64,000 nt of DNA from positions 38,531-102,530 of the forward strand of contig WBMZ01010232.1 in the NCBI GenBank assembly GCA_013400975.1, given 5' to 3'. Origin of the DNA: Atrichornis clamosus. Lineage: Eukaryota; Chordata; Aves; Passeriformes; Menuridae. The notes beneath the pieces were generated by a model that made no database searches, was not told the DNA's origin, and saw nothing but the letters and a program-made list of their open reading frames with translations. Numbering within the stretch: the stretch's first letter is position 1; each line of letters starts with the position of its first letter. Positions 1 through 11,254 of the stretch are shown here, one piece after another. The translations under genes were made by a program, and so were the position numbers.

Positions 1-3000
1 GACCCCCGAGTACGACACCGTCTTTGAGGACAGCTGCAGCGAGAGCGGCTCCCCCGTGGAGGAGGAGGAGGAGGAGGAGGATGAGGAAGAGGAGGAGGAG
101 GAGGAGGAGGAGCACGGCAACACCAAGCTGTGCCTGCGGAGAAACCCCCTTTCCAGGACCAGTTTGCATTACTGCTCCCGGAGCAGGTCCAGCTCGGGCT
201 CCTCGTGCTGCCGGTCGCGGTCACCTGCCAGCAGACGCACCTTCAGGTACAGGGGCACGGGCACCTGGGCACTGTTCTGGCCCCTGAATCTTTGCCGTGG
301 TGCAGGGCAGCCCCAGTGCTCTCTGCTCTGCTGGCCCAAGTAGTAAGGATGGCAATTAATGAAAGAAAAACGATGAAAATAGTGGGTACTGTATCAGCCA
401 TTACTGCAAACATCAGCCATGGCCAGAGCGAAGCAGCCGGGGGTTTCCATGGCTGACAGGGCGTGGGCAGGGACCTGAGCTGGGCCTGGGAAGGGGAAAG
501 TGCTGGCTGGGGACACCCTTGGCATCTGTGAGAGAAAACTGCCCAGTGTCCTTGCCAGTGTTTCCAGACCCCTGTCTCCTGGGAGAGCTGCCAGTGCTCC
601 CGAGTGCCCACCCACTGCAGCCCCGAGTGTCTCAGCTTCTCACTGATGCCTGAAGCTTTCCCCAGCAGCTCCCCCAGCCCCAGGCTGACCTCCTGTCCCT
701 CACTTGCAGGTGTGAGAACGGCGAGCAGTGTCAGGGCGGGAGCGGGCACCGGGGCCAGCTGGAGAAGAGACGGGAAAAGGCCATCGTAAGTGAGGGGGAC
801 CCCGCGCTGGGACAGAGCAACCCCCAGCCCTCAGTTCACCTCCCACTCCACAAAAGCAGCACTGGAGCCCATTAGCCCTGGCTTCAGCATCCCTTGGTGC
901 CAGGCCAGTGTTAAACAAGGACATGGATGGGGGTGGAGGGGGAGAGAAAAACCCACGGTGGAGCGGAAGCCGCCAGCGATTGGCAATACACGGAGTCCTT
1001 GGCACAGAGCTGCCCAGAGCATCCTGCGCTGGTGCTTCAGTGCAGTTGGCACTGGCACTTTGTGGGGTGCACTGGGGAATTCCTGAAGCTGCTCAGCTGT
1101 CACAGGTGCAGCCCCGCTGCATCCTCGTGCACCAGGAGCCCAGGGTGTGCCCAGGGTGGGAGCTGGGAGAGGGGTGGGCATGTGGGAAATGACTTGCTGC
1201 TCCGTGCTGTTGTGCACACACGCACATGCTCACACCTGCTGCTCTGGCACTTTTTCCTGCAATGCAATTGGATTTTGCGCCTAGAAATGCTTGGGAATAT
1301 ATCCCACCTGTTTGCCAGGATAAGCTGAAAGAGCTGCAAGAACGCAGGAGAATTTTAAAAGAGAAGGAGGTGGTGGTTGCTCCAGCCTGGCTGTGGCTGT
1401 CCCCTGCAGCAGCACTGTCCTGGGGGCGACACTGTGAGCTGGCTGGAGCAGAGACAGCCACATTCCAGAGATGTCAGGCTGTGCCCATGGCAGTGTTTCC
1501 CAGTGCTGGCTTACAGGGGCTCCTCAACAGCCCATCAGCAGCTGGGAGGTGCGAGGTCTGAGCCTGAAAGCTTTTGCTTGCTCTGGCAGGGGGAAGGCCG
1601 GGTGGTGTACATCAGAAACCTCTCCAGCAGCATGAGCTCCAGCGAGCTGAAGAAACGCTTTGAGGTGTTTGGTGAAATTGTGGAGTGTCAGGTCCTGTCC
1701 AGGACTAACAGGTGGGTGGGCTCCAGCAGCTACAGGCAGCCCCTCTCCCCAGGCCCCATCAGCACTGCCAGGAGGTGCCACATCCACCCCCTTGGTCAGC
1801 CGAGCCCCCGGCCTTGGTGCTTTTGTCAGGGAGGTTCGGTGTGTCCAGACATCCAAGGGCAGGGGGAGATCTGCTGGGATGGAGGGACGGTGGGGTGGAG
1901 GGCCAGGGGTGTAGTGCTGCCTCAGAAGGGCTGTGGGCCCATCACATCCTGAATTCTTTCTCTGGATGCTCAGGGGAGAAAAGTACGGCTTCATCACGTA
2001 CCGGTATTCCGAGCACGCCGCCTTATCCCTGAAGAACGGCCCCTCGCTGAGGAAGAGGAACGAGCCTTCCTTCCAGCTCAGCTCTGGTGGCCTGGGGCGC
2101 TTCTTCTGGACCAGATACGCTGACCTGGGTGAGAGAGCAGGAGCTGCTTTGTCTCTTTTATCAGTACAGAGCTGTTACCTCGGCCTCACAGGGATCCCAG
2201 ACGCCTTTGGAGCCTGCAGGAAAAGCCCGCTGGCTTTCCTGTGGCTCAGGGCTCAGACAGGTGCCTTGGGAAACTGGGCAGAGAGAAGAAACGAAGTGGT
2301 GTGAGGCTTCAGGGTGTGTTGGCTGCAAAATGTAGCATCACAGCCCGGGGCTGCCAGGTCTCAGCTGAGTGCAGCCCATCCTGTCTGTGCTGAGTCTCTG
2401 CACAGTGCTGGAGGCTTTCCAGCACAAAACTCCTTCCCAGGCGCTAGGGAAGGCAGTCAGCAACATTTCATTAGCCCAGGAGGTGATCTGGGTGGTTTGC
2501 TGCTCTGCAGGACACATCCACCACGCTGAACGTGCACTTTTGAGCCCAAGTGACGGCACTGAAATGTGCTGTGGTGGCATTAACCCTTTCAGTGCTTCAG
2601 CAAGGCCTCAGTGGCTGTGTCACCAGGGTGCAGGGCTGCAGCCTGAGCTGAGGGGCAGGAGCCAAACGCTGTGCTAGTCCTGCAAGAGAAATGTGTCCCA
2701 GGCTTTGCCCAGCCCTCCTTGCTTCAGGTGTTTCACCAACGCTGCATGTTTATTTCTGCACCCTCTGCAGGGGCTGAAGGGTTCTAGGATCCCATTCCAT
2801 GAGTGAGAGACTGAGGTCCAGAAAATAAAGCCCCAAGTCTTTACTTGTCTCCAGACACCCAGTCTGATACAAGCACTGCCTGATTTATTAGCACCTTGCA
2901 GTATCTCTGCTCAGAGCAGCCATCCCTTGACTTTGGTGTGGGCACAAGTGCCTGTTGTTCATCTCAATAAATCCCAGAGCCTCCCATTTTGGGCACAGGG

Positions 3001-3756
3001 AAGTTAGGAAGCAGACAGCACTCCATGAGGAGGATGTTAACTGTGTAGTGCTGTGGAGAGGGGCCAGAGCTGCCCCCCTGCCTAAGAGAAGCCCCCTCAG
3101 TGCTCCTCACCTTCTGATTTCGGCAGAGCCACCAGTCACCCCCTTCCTGCACAGCCCAGCTTATTCCTAAAATCCTGCTCGTCCTGGTACAGGATGAGGA
3201 GGGGATACCCCAGGCAGAGGTGAAATGCAACCATGCCATTCAAAAACACTCGAAATGTTAAGCTGCTGTGAAATTAGGCAGCCGTATTTCTGGTTTGTGC
3301 TGAATTTCCCAGCTTTCCAGTGGCACCGTGTGCTCAGCTCTTGGCACAGGGCTGTGAGTGGAGTGGGCTGGCTCTGTGACCAGCACAGCTCCCTTGGGAT
3401 GACCCTGTCAGCACCTCCAAATCGCAGCCAGCAGAGTTTTGCACCCCTGGAAATGAGTGTCAGCGGGTGTGTCCTGCCCAGAGAGGCTGCAGCCCCTCTG
3501 TCCCCTGTGTCACCATCACCGCTGTGTCCAGCCTGGCTGTGCAGCAGCAGGGCAGTGAGCAGTGCCCTGCTGTGCCTCAGTTTCCCTCCCCCTGAGGCAG
3601 AGAGGACGCTGATACCCCCCCTCCCTGACCCTTCTGTCCCTGCCACCCCCAGATTGCGGCACGGACGAGTCCTCCCCAGCCCCGGTGAAAAGCAAGTACG
3701 AGACCATGGATTTCGACAGCTTGCTGCAGGAGGCCCAGCTCAGCCTGCATCGGTAA
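1..3756 (+). CDS. PPARGC1B: PPARGC1B (PGC-1beta), 3' coding exons, 5'-partial
   Basis: Transcriptional coactivator of nuclear receptors and NRF/ERR factors that drives mitochondrial and lipid-metabolism genes in the nucleus. Five coding exons are visible: 2-246 (entered from upstream), 710-785, 1590-1711, 1974-2128 and 3653-3756 with stop TAA at 3754. All junctions are GT-AG and the phases close. About 233 residues are read. In order they are: an acidic stretch of nearly 20 Glu/Asp, a short Arg/Ser-rich patch ([16 protein letters not shown]), a basic helix ending REKAI, an RRM (VVYIRNL as RNP2-like strand, KYGFITY as RNP1-like strand), and the C-terminal tail [19 protein letters not shown]-1 family tails of this type contact the cap-binding protein CBP80. 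The GEGRVVYI junction, the acidic tract and the tail match PGC-1beta better than PGC-1alpha. The N-terminal activation domain and LXXLL motifs lie outside the window. Confidence 0.95.
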
Positions 3757-4810
3757 CAGCCTTAACCTTGGAGGAATACCTCAATACCTCAGTCAAGGCA
3801 CTTCCAATATGTTTACGTTTTCAAAGAAATTATTCAGTCTATGGCAAGCGAGAGAGCGAGAGCGAGCGAGAGCACGGCCGCGCGAGAGAGAGACTGCTGT
3901 CCCTCCTGATCGATGTTTACATTGAACAAAGCTGCTTCTGTCTGTGAGTCCCCATGGTGTTGATGTCTCACTGCCACACGTTAGTCCCCCCTCTGCTTCT
4001 GACTGGTTGTTTTAGGGTGAGCCTAGGAGCCCCCCGGCCCCTCTGCCCCATCCCGGCCCTCCCCGTGCTCCCGCCGTGGAGTTGCAGCTGTGTTCACCAT
4101 AACATTTTTTTGTCTGTAGTGTGTGATGATGAAATTGTTAATTGTGAATAGAATCAGGATTATAAACTAATTTTTAATAGAAGAAGAGAAGAAAAAAAAA
4201 AGTATATACTTAAAAAAAAATGTATTTATGGCTCAGATGTACTGTAATTCAGATTTATTGTACCGCTTCCTTGATTTTTAACTATGCACTGTAATGAGGC
4301 ACTTGCCACTCAGCAAATGGGGGGTCAGAGTAGTCATGGAGCCGACATTCCCCCGCTTCCCCTGCTGGCAATTTGGGGTGCTCAGCACTCGCCCCGGGGT
4401 CACCCACTTGCTGTCAAAGCCATTCTTTGTGCTGGCATGGCCCGAGCCCCCCAGCGTCACCCAGATGCTGGGTCCTGGTGGGTGATGGAGCCAGGGCCAG
4501 GCAGCTTTGCAGGCTGGAGAGGGGTGGCAGAGGGATGCACTACCTGCAGCCAGCTCTTCTCCAGCCCTCTGCTGCCTTTGGAGCCAGGAGAGAGGGGCTG
4601 GGGGCTGGAGCCAGCCAGGCTTCATCCGGTGGGTCCTGCTGGCACAGCCTGGAGGATGGATATCTCCGGTCCGTGTGGAGGAGCTGGCTTCTCTCCAGCT
4701 CCTTGGATGGCTGGGACACTGGCCAGGCCAAGCGACTTGCTCCGCTCTCACCTCCACACCCTGCAAAGCAAGCGGGGTGAGGAGACCCGTCTGTGCTCCC
4801 TGCTGGCAGC

Positions 4811-4873
4811 CAGCCCCAAATCCAGCCCCAAATCCAGCCCCAAATCCAGCCCCAAGTCCAGCCCCAAGTCCAG
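4811..4873. repeat. 12-bp minisatellite in PPARGC1B 3' UTR
   Basis: About five tandem copies of a 12-nt unit CAGCCCCAAATC. The last two copies differ by A to G. It reads as SPKS or APNP repeats in ORFs, but it lies after the stop codon and shows no coding context. Confidence 0.9.
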
Positions 4874-7693
4874 AGAGGTAGGGGGCACAGCACCCACACC
4901 AAATGTCCCCACACCCAGCACCCCACCCCGTAGCTGATAAGCCATACAGCTCCCCAGCACCCACCTGCACCCTGGATCTGCCCCCGTGCCCACCAGTGCC
5001 CCGTGGCACAGCTCTGCCTCTGGCCAAGGGTTGGATTTAAGGGATGCTCAAGCTTGAAATTTGCTTGTGGACTTGCCCTCCATATCTGGGTGAGGTGGGA
5101 TGTGGAGAGAGCCCACCACTGGCTGGAGCAAACCCCAGCACCAGCCGGCCAGAGGCACTGTTTTCCCGAGGGAGCGGGAATCTCGCTGCTCCTCAAGCCA
5201 TTGCCATCGTCTCCTTTTCTTTTAGAGCCCCAGAGACCACTAGGGATTCAGCCATCCTCTGTAGATAGAATATTATAGCCTTAACTCTGCCAATAGATAG
5301 ATTAGAGTCTCCTGGGGTCTCCCCTCCGCATGACTTGGGGGTTTGATCCCCGTTTCCCTGGGTGTGTTCCGTCCTGCAGGGAGAGCGCCCAACGCCTCCA
5401 CAGTGGCACCGAGGCGATGCCGAGAGCCGGGCCGGCCCCTGGCCGCGGGGCCCGGAGTGCAGCTGGTCTCTGGCAGGGGCAGGAATGCCGGCAGCGCCGA
5501 CACCAGCACAGTTCCCTGGCTATTTCCCTCGGGAAGGCCGTGGTTCTGACAACAGCCAGCCCGGCAGCGCCAGGGCCCAGAGGCCACCGCGGGGTGCCCG
5601 ACCGGCCGCCGGTGACCGTCACTGCCAGGGAACAGTCCTTGTGCCATCTCAGCCTCAGCAGCGAACCCTGGCGTCTCTCCTGCCACAAAATCCCCCCTCT
5701 CCTCACCCCACAGCAGCTCTGGCCGAGACTGAGCACTTGCTATTGGCAATTGCCTCATTGTAGCTCTGCCTTTTTCTGTCCTAGTATTTCCTCACGATGA
5801 TGATGTTTACATGTGATTGCTATAGAGCTTATGTAGAATGTATATAGCGACACATTTAGGGTGGGTAGTACTGTCCTGTGCTGTGCTGATGTTTTTCAGA
5901 AAACGATCAATCCAAAAACAAAAAAAAAAAAAAAAAAAAAAAGAACCAACAACAACAAAAAAGAAAAACAAAGTAAGTGGAATTCTTCCATCTCCCGCTC
6001 AGCCTGGGGCACCCATGGCCGGGCCCCGCTGGGGATGCATCAAGGGTGGTGGACGGGAGGGGTTAGTGCAGGGCTGGGGGGGCTCCAGCCCACTCCTGGG
6101 GATCACTCAGTCACTTCCCAAGCACTGGTTTTGGTTTGACAGATCTAAAACTGCCCAGTGTTCTCCTGTGGCCGGGTGCCCCGGGTCGGCTCCCAGCCCA
6201 GCTGCTGGATCCCGAGGCCGGTGCTGGGGAAGGGAAGGGCTGGTCCTGCACAGAGCTCATCAGCACTGCAGCCCTGGGATAGGAAGGGATGCAATAAGTG
6301 GTCTTCGTGGTGCCTGAAGCCTATAAGTGGGGTTGGGTTTTTTTGGGTTCTTTTTTTGTTTGGGTTTTTACTTTTTTTTCATTAAATTGGGGTGATTTGT
6401 TTTCCCTCCTCCCTAAGAAATTTTTTCCAGGACTTAATGCACTATGCTTAGAGCCCCCTGGGCTGTGTGCTGCCTGCCCTGGGGGCATGTGCTGCCTGCT
6501 CCAGGGGCATATCCCAACTTTCAGGACTGGGTGAGAGTGGAGAGAGCAGATTTGCTGGGTTTAGAATCCCTCACACAGGGTCTGTGGTGAAAAGTAAGTT
6601 TCCACTTAATTTTGGGGTTTTTTTGTGGGCTTTTTTTTACTATAAAGGTGTCTTGCAGGAGCTGCCAGGGATTGGGGATCCCCCCTTTCCCAGGGATTGC
6701 CTTTACGTCCCACCCAGCCTGTGGCATCGCCATGGGTGCCCCGGGGTGGGTGCCCCCCAAAAAAGGAACCCTCACACCCCATTTCCCTGCAAAGGCCGGG
6801 GCTGTGGGATGGGCAGGAGAAACTGGGAGCAAAAGGGTTTATTCTGGTAGGCAATAAGTCAGGAGGAGATTTATTTTTTTAAAAAATATGTAAGCATAGA
6901 ACGTCCCCCAGCCGCTTCCTGCAGGTGCTGTGGGGAAAGGCTGAATGTGAAGAGTTTCTGACAAAATGCCCCGTTGCTTGTTTTGCACAGGTTTGCCCCA
7001 GAAAAGCTCCTGGTTCAGGGGGGGCACCGGGTTTCTGGCTGGAATCCAGGGTGCCCCTGAGGCTCCGCGGGAAGGAGCAAACGTTTCTGAGTGTGTGGGC
7101 TGAATGCAGAGGACAATCCCAGGTTTTAGGTTGGATGCTGCCCCCAAGAAAAGCTTTCTCCCAATTCCTCAGTGCAACTGCCTGGGCTGCACATCTCTAA
7201 GGAAGCAGCAGCTCAGTCACCGTGTTACAGTCCTGAGTGTGTGGTTTCAGCTCTGGGCCTTACAAATGAGCATTGCAATTGCAGATCAACACGTTTTTCT
7301 CTTTTTTTTTTCTTATTTTTGTCCTTCTGGAGGTCTGCTGAGTCCTGAGACACCTCGGTGTTGGCAGCTGAACCCCACACCCTTTCTGTTCTAAGTCCAT
7401 CCCCGACAATCTCAAGCAATATAGAGCCAAATGCAGCCTTGGGGTTTCATTTTGGGGTTTCATTCCTCTTCCCTCGCCCTCCCCGGGGTCAGGGGCGGCA
7501 GCAGGAGTTGGGGAGGGAGTGTGTGAGTGCATGTGAGAAAGAGAGAGAACGGTTAAATTGATGCATTTCTTGAGAAAGGTGTAAGAATTTCACCTAAAAA
7601 GGGGCACATCTGCTTTGTTATTTATTAAAAAAAAGCTAAATTCTGTCTTCTTTTTTTTTTTTTTAAGTAAAAGGACACTGCTCATAATTATTA

Positions 7694-7790
7694 GGGGCCA
7701 GTTCTGCCTCCCTTGCTCATGCTGAGCAAGTACTACTTAACTCTGCAATTTTCTACTTGCAGAGTAAGTAAAAGTAGCAGAATTGGTCCC
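7694..7790 (+). other. Structured inverted repeat (three-way-junction fold) in PPARGC1B 3' UTR
   Basis: Three nested stems can be drawn by hand. The outer stem pairs 7694-7707 with 7777-7790, 14 bp including two G-U pairs. A perfect 8-bp hairpin with a TGC loop pairs 7712-7719 with 7723-7730. A second hairpin pairs 7741-7748 perfectly with 7757-7764 and extends, with a one-base bulge and a three-base bulge, down to 7731/7776. Together they form a compact multibranched fold in the sense orientation of the UTR. It may be a functional RNA element or a decayed palindromic transposon. Confidence 0.7.
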
Positions 7791-8149
7791 TCTATTATTA
7801 AGAATCAAGTTTTTAGTATGTTTTTTTTTTAATTGGTAGCGGTTTTTTTATATTTCACTTAATTTTTTCCCCAGTTCCGTTCTGTTGTGTCCTTATTTAT
7901 GTAATATACTTTAACCTTAAAAGATGGCATGGATTCTTATGCCTTTCCTTTATTATTGTTGTTATTATTTTTAAAAAAACAAAAGAGATTTATTTCTAGT
8001 GTGATTTAACTGTCTACCTTCTAAAATGAGAGAACGTTTTCTTGTATTTTTACATTGTCAGATTCTATAGTTTCATAGATAATTTAACCAAATCGCTCAA
8101 TGTATTCTCTATATCTATCCGGTGGGTATAAAAGTTCTATTTTAAATTG

Positions 8150-8254
8150 TGTAAATACTTCAGAACTGGCTTCTTTTTCCAGACTCCCCTGCCGTGGAGT
8201 TTCTTGTTTACATCAAAAAGACTGTAGAATCTCTACGCTCATGTACTGTAAATA
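8150..8254 (+). promoter_or_regulatory. Paired Pumilio-type sites near the 3' end of the PPARGC1B UTR
   Basis: Two exact TGTAAATA motifs lie at 8150-8157 and 8247-8254, and a further TGTATATA at 5839-5846. All three fit the PUM1/PUM2 consensus UGUANAUA. The last site is 20 nt before the polyadenylation hexamer, a typical position for post-transcriptional elements. Function is inferred from the motif only. Confidence 0.45.
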
Positions 8255-8273
8255 GTGAAGTGATCTGCCTATA

Positions 8274-8279
8274 AATAAA
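8274..8279 (+). promoter_or_regulatory. Polyadenylation signal AATAAA of PPARGC1B
   Basis: Canonical hexamer in an AT-rich stretch, followed within about 30 nt by an A-rich tract. It is the best candidate for the distal end of the PPARGC1B transcript. Confidence 0.6.
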
Positions 8280-8300
8280 CGATAACATATATACTATAAA

Positions 8301-10498
8301 GTGGAAAGGAAAAAAAAAAAGGAACAAGTTTGTGCTGCTATATTTCAGGTTTTAGTGCAAGTCTGCTCGGGGATGAGGTGGTTTGCTCTGCTGAAGGTGC
8401 TGTCCTGCAGTGGGACTGTGAGGGCCAGGGCATGGCAGAGCCTCCCAGCTGCCAGGGATGCAGCTCCTGCCTGGGAATATCCCTGTGCTGTTGTTTTAAG
8501 TGTGGCTTCTTCTGGTTTAAGCCGTGCAGGAAAAGCCTGGGCTCCACACTCTGGATTTTGGAGCAGTGCTGCTGCCACAGGACCCATCGCAGAAGAAGCT
8601 CTCCAGATGGAAGGGATTAAAAATGAAGCAGGGGAATGCTCCTCAGACTTTCTGGAGCAGGAGTCAGAGAGCAAGAAAAAGTGTGGAAAAGACTCCAGGT
8701 GGTGACGCAGCAGCCGGAGGGCTCAGGGTGGCACCTGGAGAGCCCCCTGGAAGCAGGAGAGCAGTCCCTGGGAGCCAGCCTGCTCTCCTGGGGGCACGGC
8801 TGCTGTGTCCCAGCACAAGGGGTCCTGGTGTCCCGGTCCTCGTGGGAGCCTGGGCTGTGGCAGGGATGGATGGATGGATGGATGGATGGATGGATGGATG
8901 GATGGATGGATGGATGGAAGGCAGGCACAGCTCAGGGCAGGCGCAGCTCGGGGTGAGCTCCCCCAGAGCACACAGGAGCCCCACGCCAGCCATTCCCCCT
9001 GTGAGGGCTCGCCAGATCAGAGAGGTTGCACTGATTTTATCCAGAACATGCACCAGTGATGCTGCCGGGCTGCAGGATCCCAGCAGCCTGAAAGGAGCAG
9101 CTCTGCAAGGTGCTGAGCTGTGCCAGCTACTGGGTTTTGCTGATTTGCTCTGATTTAGGCAGCAGCCTGTCTCCAGCACAGCTGGTGGGAGTCCAGAGCT
9201 GGAACCAGCCCCCCACCCCAAACCCAGCCCCTCCTCCCTGCCACTGCTGCACCCTGAGTGGAGAACTGATGGGAAGCCCTTTCCCTGCTGCTTTCCAAAA
9301 CCAGCAGGCTTCAGGGCCACCAAACAGGAATGTTTTTCTGAGATGCACCAGGCACGGTGATGCCAACAGTGCCAGGAGAGATGAAAACATCCCCTTGCAG
9401 GGGGGAAATGTGGGGATGCTGCTGGGGCAGCCAGTGTGGGGTGCCTGGGGTGGGTGCATGTGGAGCAGAGACACAGGAGTGGGTTCTCAGGATGGAGGGG
9501 CCCACGAAGGAAAGGTCTGCGGGGAGGGACAGACCCAGACCTGAGGTTTGTCCTCCCAGCCTGACCTGTGCCTCCCAACACTGCATTCCCAGACAGCTTC
9601 CTGGAAAATAAAGGAGCGATGCTGTTTATGGAGTACAATTCTCTACTGAGGATAATTCCTGCAGCCAGACCTAGAGCCTGAAGGGAGCTGTTGGTGAATG
9701 TTGACATCAGTTCAGCAGCTCCCTTAGTCCCAGCAATTACTTCCAACCATTCGGAAAACTCCCACCTGGAGTGTTTTTATTTTGGCATAACTTTCTGGTA
9801 ACTCCTTTTCACACAGACGGGCGCTGCTTTTGGAGGAGCTCATATGGCTGCTGGAGGGGAGGGAGGCAGCGTTATTTATCTCCTGGGCTAGGCACAGTGT
9901 GCCTTGTGGGAGGGGAAAATCACTCAGTCCTGAGCTTGTGGGAACAGGGACAGCTCTGGTCGCTGCCCTGGGCTGGCTGGCACCTGGCAGGGTGGGCAGC
10001 ACACCCCAGGCTCCTGCTCCTGAGCAGTGTGGAATGCCCACTGCTCGGACGTCATTTCACTGCCTGGTGAGCTGTCCTGGGCTACTTTGTTGGAGTTTCA
10101 GCTCCCACCTGTGCCCTGAGCAGTGGCATCTGACACCAAATCCTGCTCTGGGCTCTGCTGGCGTGGGAGCTCCCTGCCAGCGACCTCAGCTTGGTGTCTC
10201 CAGGGGCTCTGGAGGCTGCACTTCAAGTAACGCATGCATTTGCTCACTCTCAGCATTTATCAGTCCCAGGTTGTCGTCCAGGTCCATCCAGGTGTCTTTG
10301 CAGAGAGGGAGAGGTTTGGTTCCTTTGCTCTCTGCCTGCTGGTCCAGCTGCCCCGTGCCCACAAGGATTCTTCCCAGCTTTCCTTCCTGCTTCATTTCCT
10401 GACTGCTGCAGCCCCGTGAAAGCAGGGCTGGACCATTTGCCCTGTTCACCTGGAAGTGGCCAAGCTGCCAACCCTGAGCTGCTGCGCGGAGTCTGTCC
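8301..10498. other. Intergenic region between PPARGC1B and the first TRIM gene
   Basis: No coding exon was recognised on either strand. Long open frames here, such as one on the minus strand at 8664-9746, are GC-rich read-through containing the TGGA microsatellite. An isolated AATAAA lies near 9607. Confidence 0.6.
8865..8918. repeat. (TGGA)n microsatellite
   Basis: About 13 uninterrupted copies of the tetranucleotide. It creates artefactual MDGW or IHPS repeat peptides in several frames. Confidence 0.97.
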
Positions 10499-11073
10499 TG
10501 TTGTCACCGAAAATCGGGAATTAAACCCTTTGCCACTGTAATTCCAGTATTAGAAAGTGGCATTACTTTATTTCAGCCCCAGGCACGTGGGGGTAACTCC
10601 TCCTATTACACACTCCACAGCTTGCCAACAGACCAGCTTAAATCCACGTAACTTACACATGTTCACTGCATTTCCCAAAACTCACACATACATGCTAAAC
10701 CATAAATTAAAAAAAAAAACAACATGCTAACTCATAAATTCCCATGAGTTTTTTGCATATTTAAATCAGTTATCGGAGCTTTTTTACATTAGACCACGGG
10801 TCTTTTGAGGGTCGTTTGGGGAGCATGCCATTCCTCAAATTATCCTTTTTTTTGGTCAGGGGCCTCCAAAAAAGTTTCTTCTCTTTGAATGCATCCCAGC
10901 AACGTGGTCTGGCCAGGATACTCCTTCTTATCAGCATCCCTCAGGCTCACAGTCTTCAAAGGCGAGATAACCACTTGCACACATTAATACACGGCTAAGC
11001 ACTGCCGGTTAAAGCCAAAGGAACTCCCGAGACTTATACCGGTTACAATTAAAGATTTTTCCCGGCACTGACA
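10499..11073 (-). mobile_element. Candidate solo LTR of an endogenous retrovirus, minus orientation
   Basis: Read on the minus strand, a segment of about 575 bp begins TGTCAGTGCC and ends GGTGACAACA, which are the TG...CA termini of an LTR. It has an AATAAA at 10567-10572, about 70 bp before its 3' end, as expected for R-U5. Its AT-rich composition contrasts with the GC-rich flanks. No internal gag/pol/env sequence adjoins it, so it would be a solo LTR. I could not see a clean target-site duplication (left flank GTCC, right flank CGGCC), and the family is unassigned. Confidence 0.6.
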
Positions 11074-11254
11074 CGGCCCTGGCCTCTGCCCACGCGGCAG
11101 CTGAGAGGCAGGAAGCTGGAGCTCGGAAAGGGATGACCCTCCCTCGCGAAGGGGAGGAGGCAGCAGCTTTCAGCCCGGGCAGCGTCCTCGGCTCCGCGGC
11201 AGCGGCGCTTTCCCTTCCCAGCAGAGCCCTCCCTCGGGCCCTCAGCCCTGCGCC

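Larger units (their letters stand above)
3757..8300 (+). other. PPARGC1B: PPARGC1B 3' UTR (inferred)
   Basis: No coding exon follows the stop at 3754. The first convincing canonical polyadenylation hexamer in this stretch, AATAAA at 8274-8279, ends a long AT-rich tract that looks like UTR. A 3' UTR of about 4.5 kb is compatible with the long UTRs of PGC-1 genes. It contains a GA-rich run near 3845-3895, a 12-bp minisatellite at 4811-4873, a run of about 24 A near 5920-5943, a structured inverted repeat at 7694-7790 and UGUANAUA motifs at 5839, 8150 and 8247. Earlier cleavage sites, for example after ATTAAA near 6381 or 7622, cannot be excluded. The extent is inferred from sequence only. Confidence 0.65.

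Noticed and set aside
1226..1380. Open frame with a plausible [14 protein letters not shown] helix between PPARGC1B exons
   Set aside because: The flanking exons join in frame without it (REKAI to GEGRVVYI, as in the known protein), so it is intronic.
4284..4937. Long ORFs with SPKSSPKS-type repeats
   Set aside because: They lie after the PPARGC1B stop and arise from the 12-bp minisatellite. No splice or homology support.
7622..7675. Poly-A and poly-T runs as a possible processed pseudogene tail
   Set aside because: No coding-like sequence precedes them and no target duplication is visible; simple AT-rich UTR.
8664..9746. 360-codon minus-strand ORF
   Set aside because: It is driven by the TGGA microsatellite and GC-rich composition, with no domain or conserved motif.
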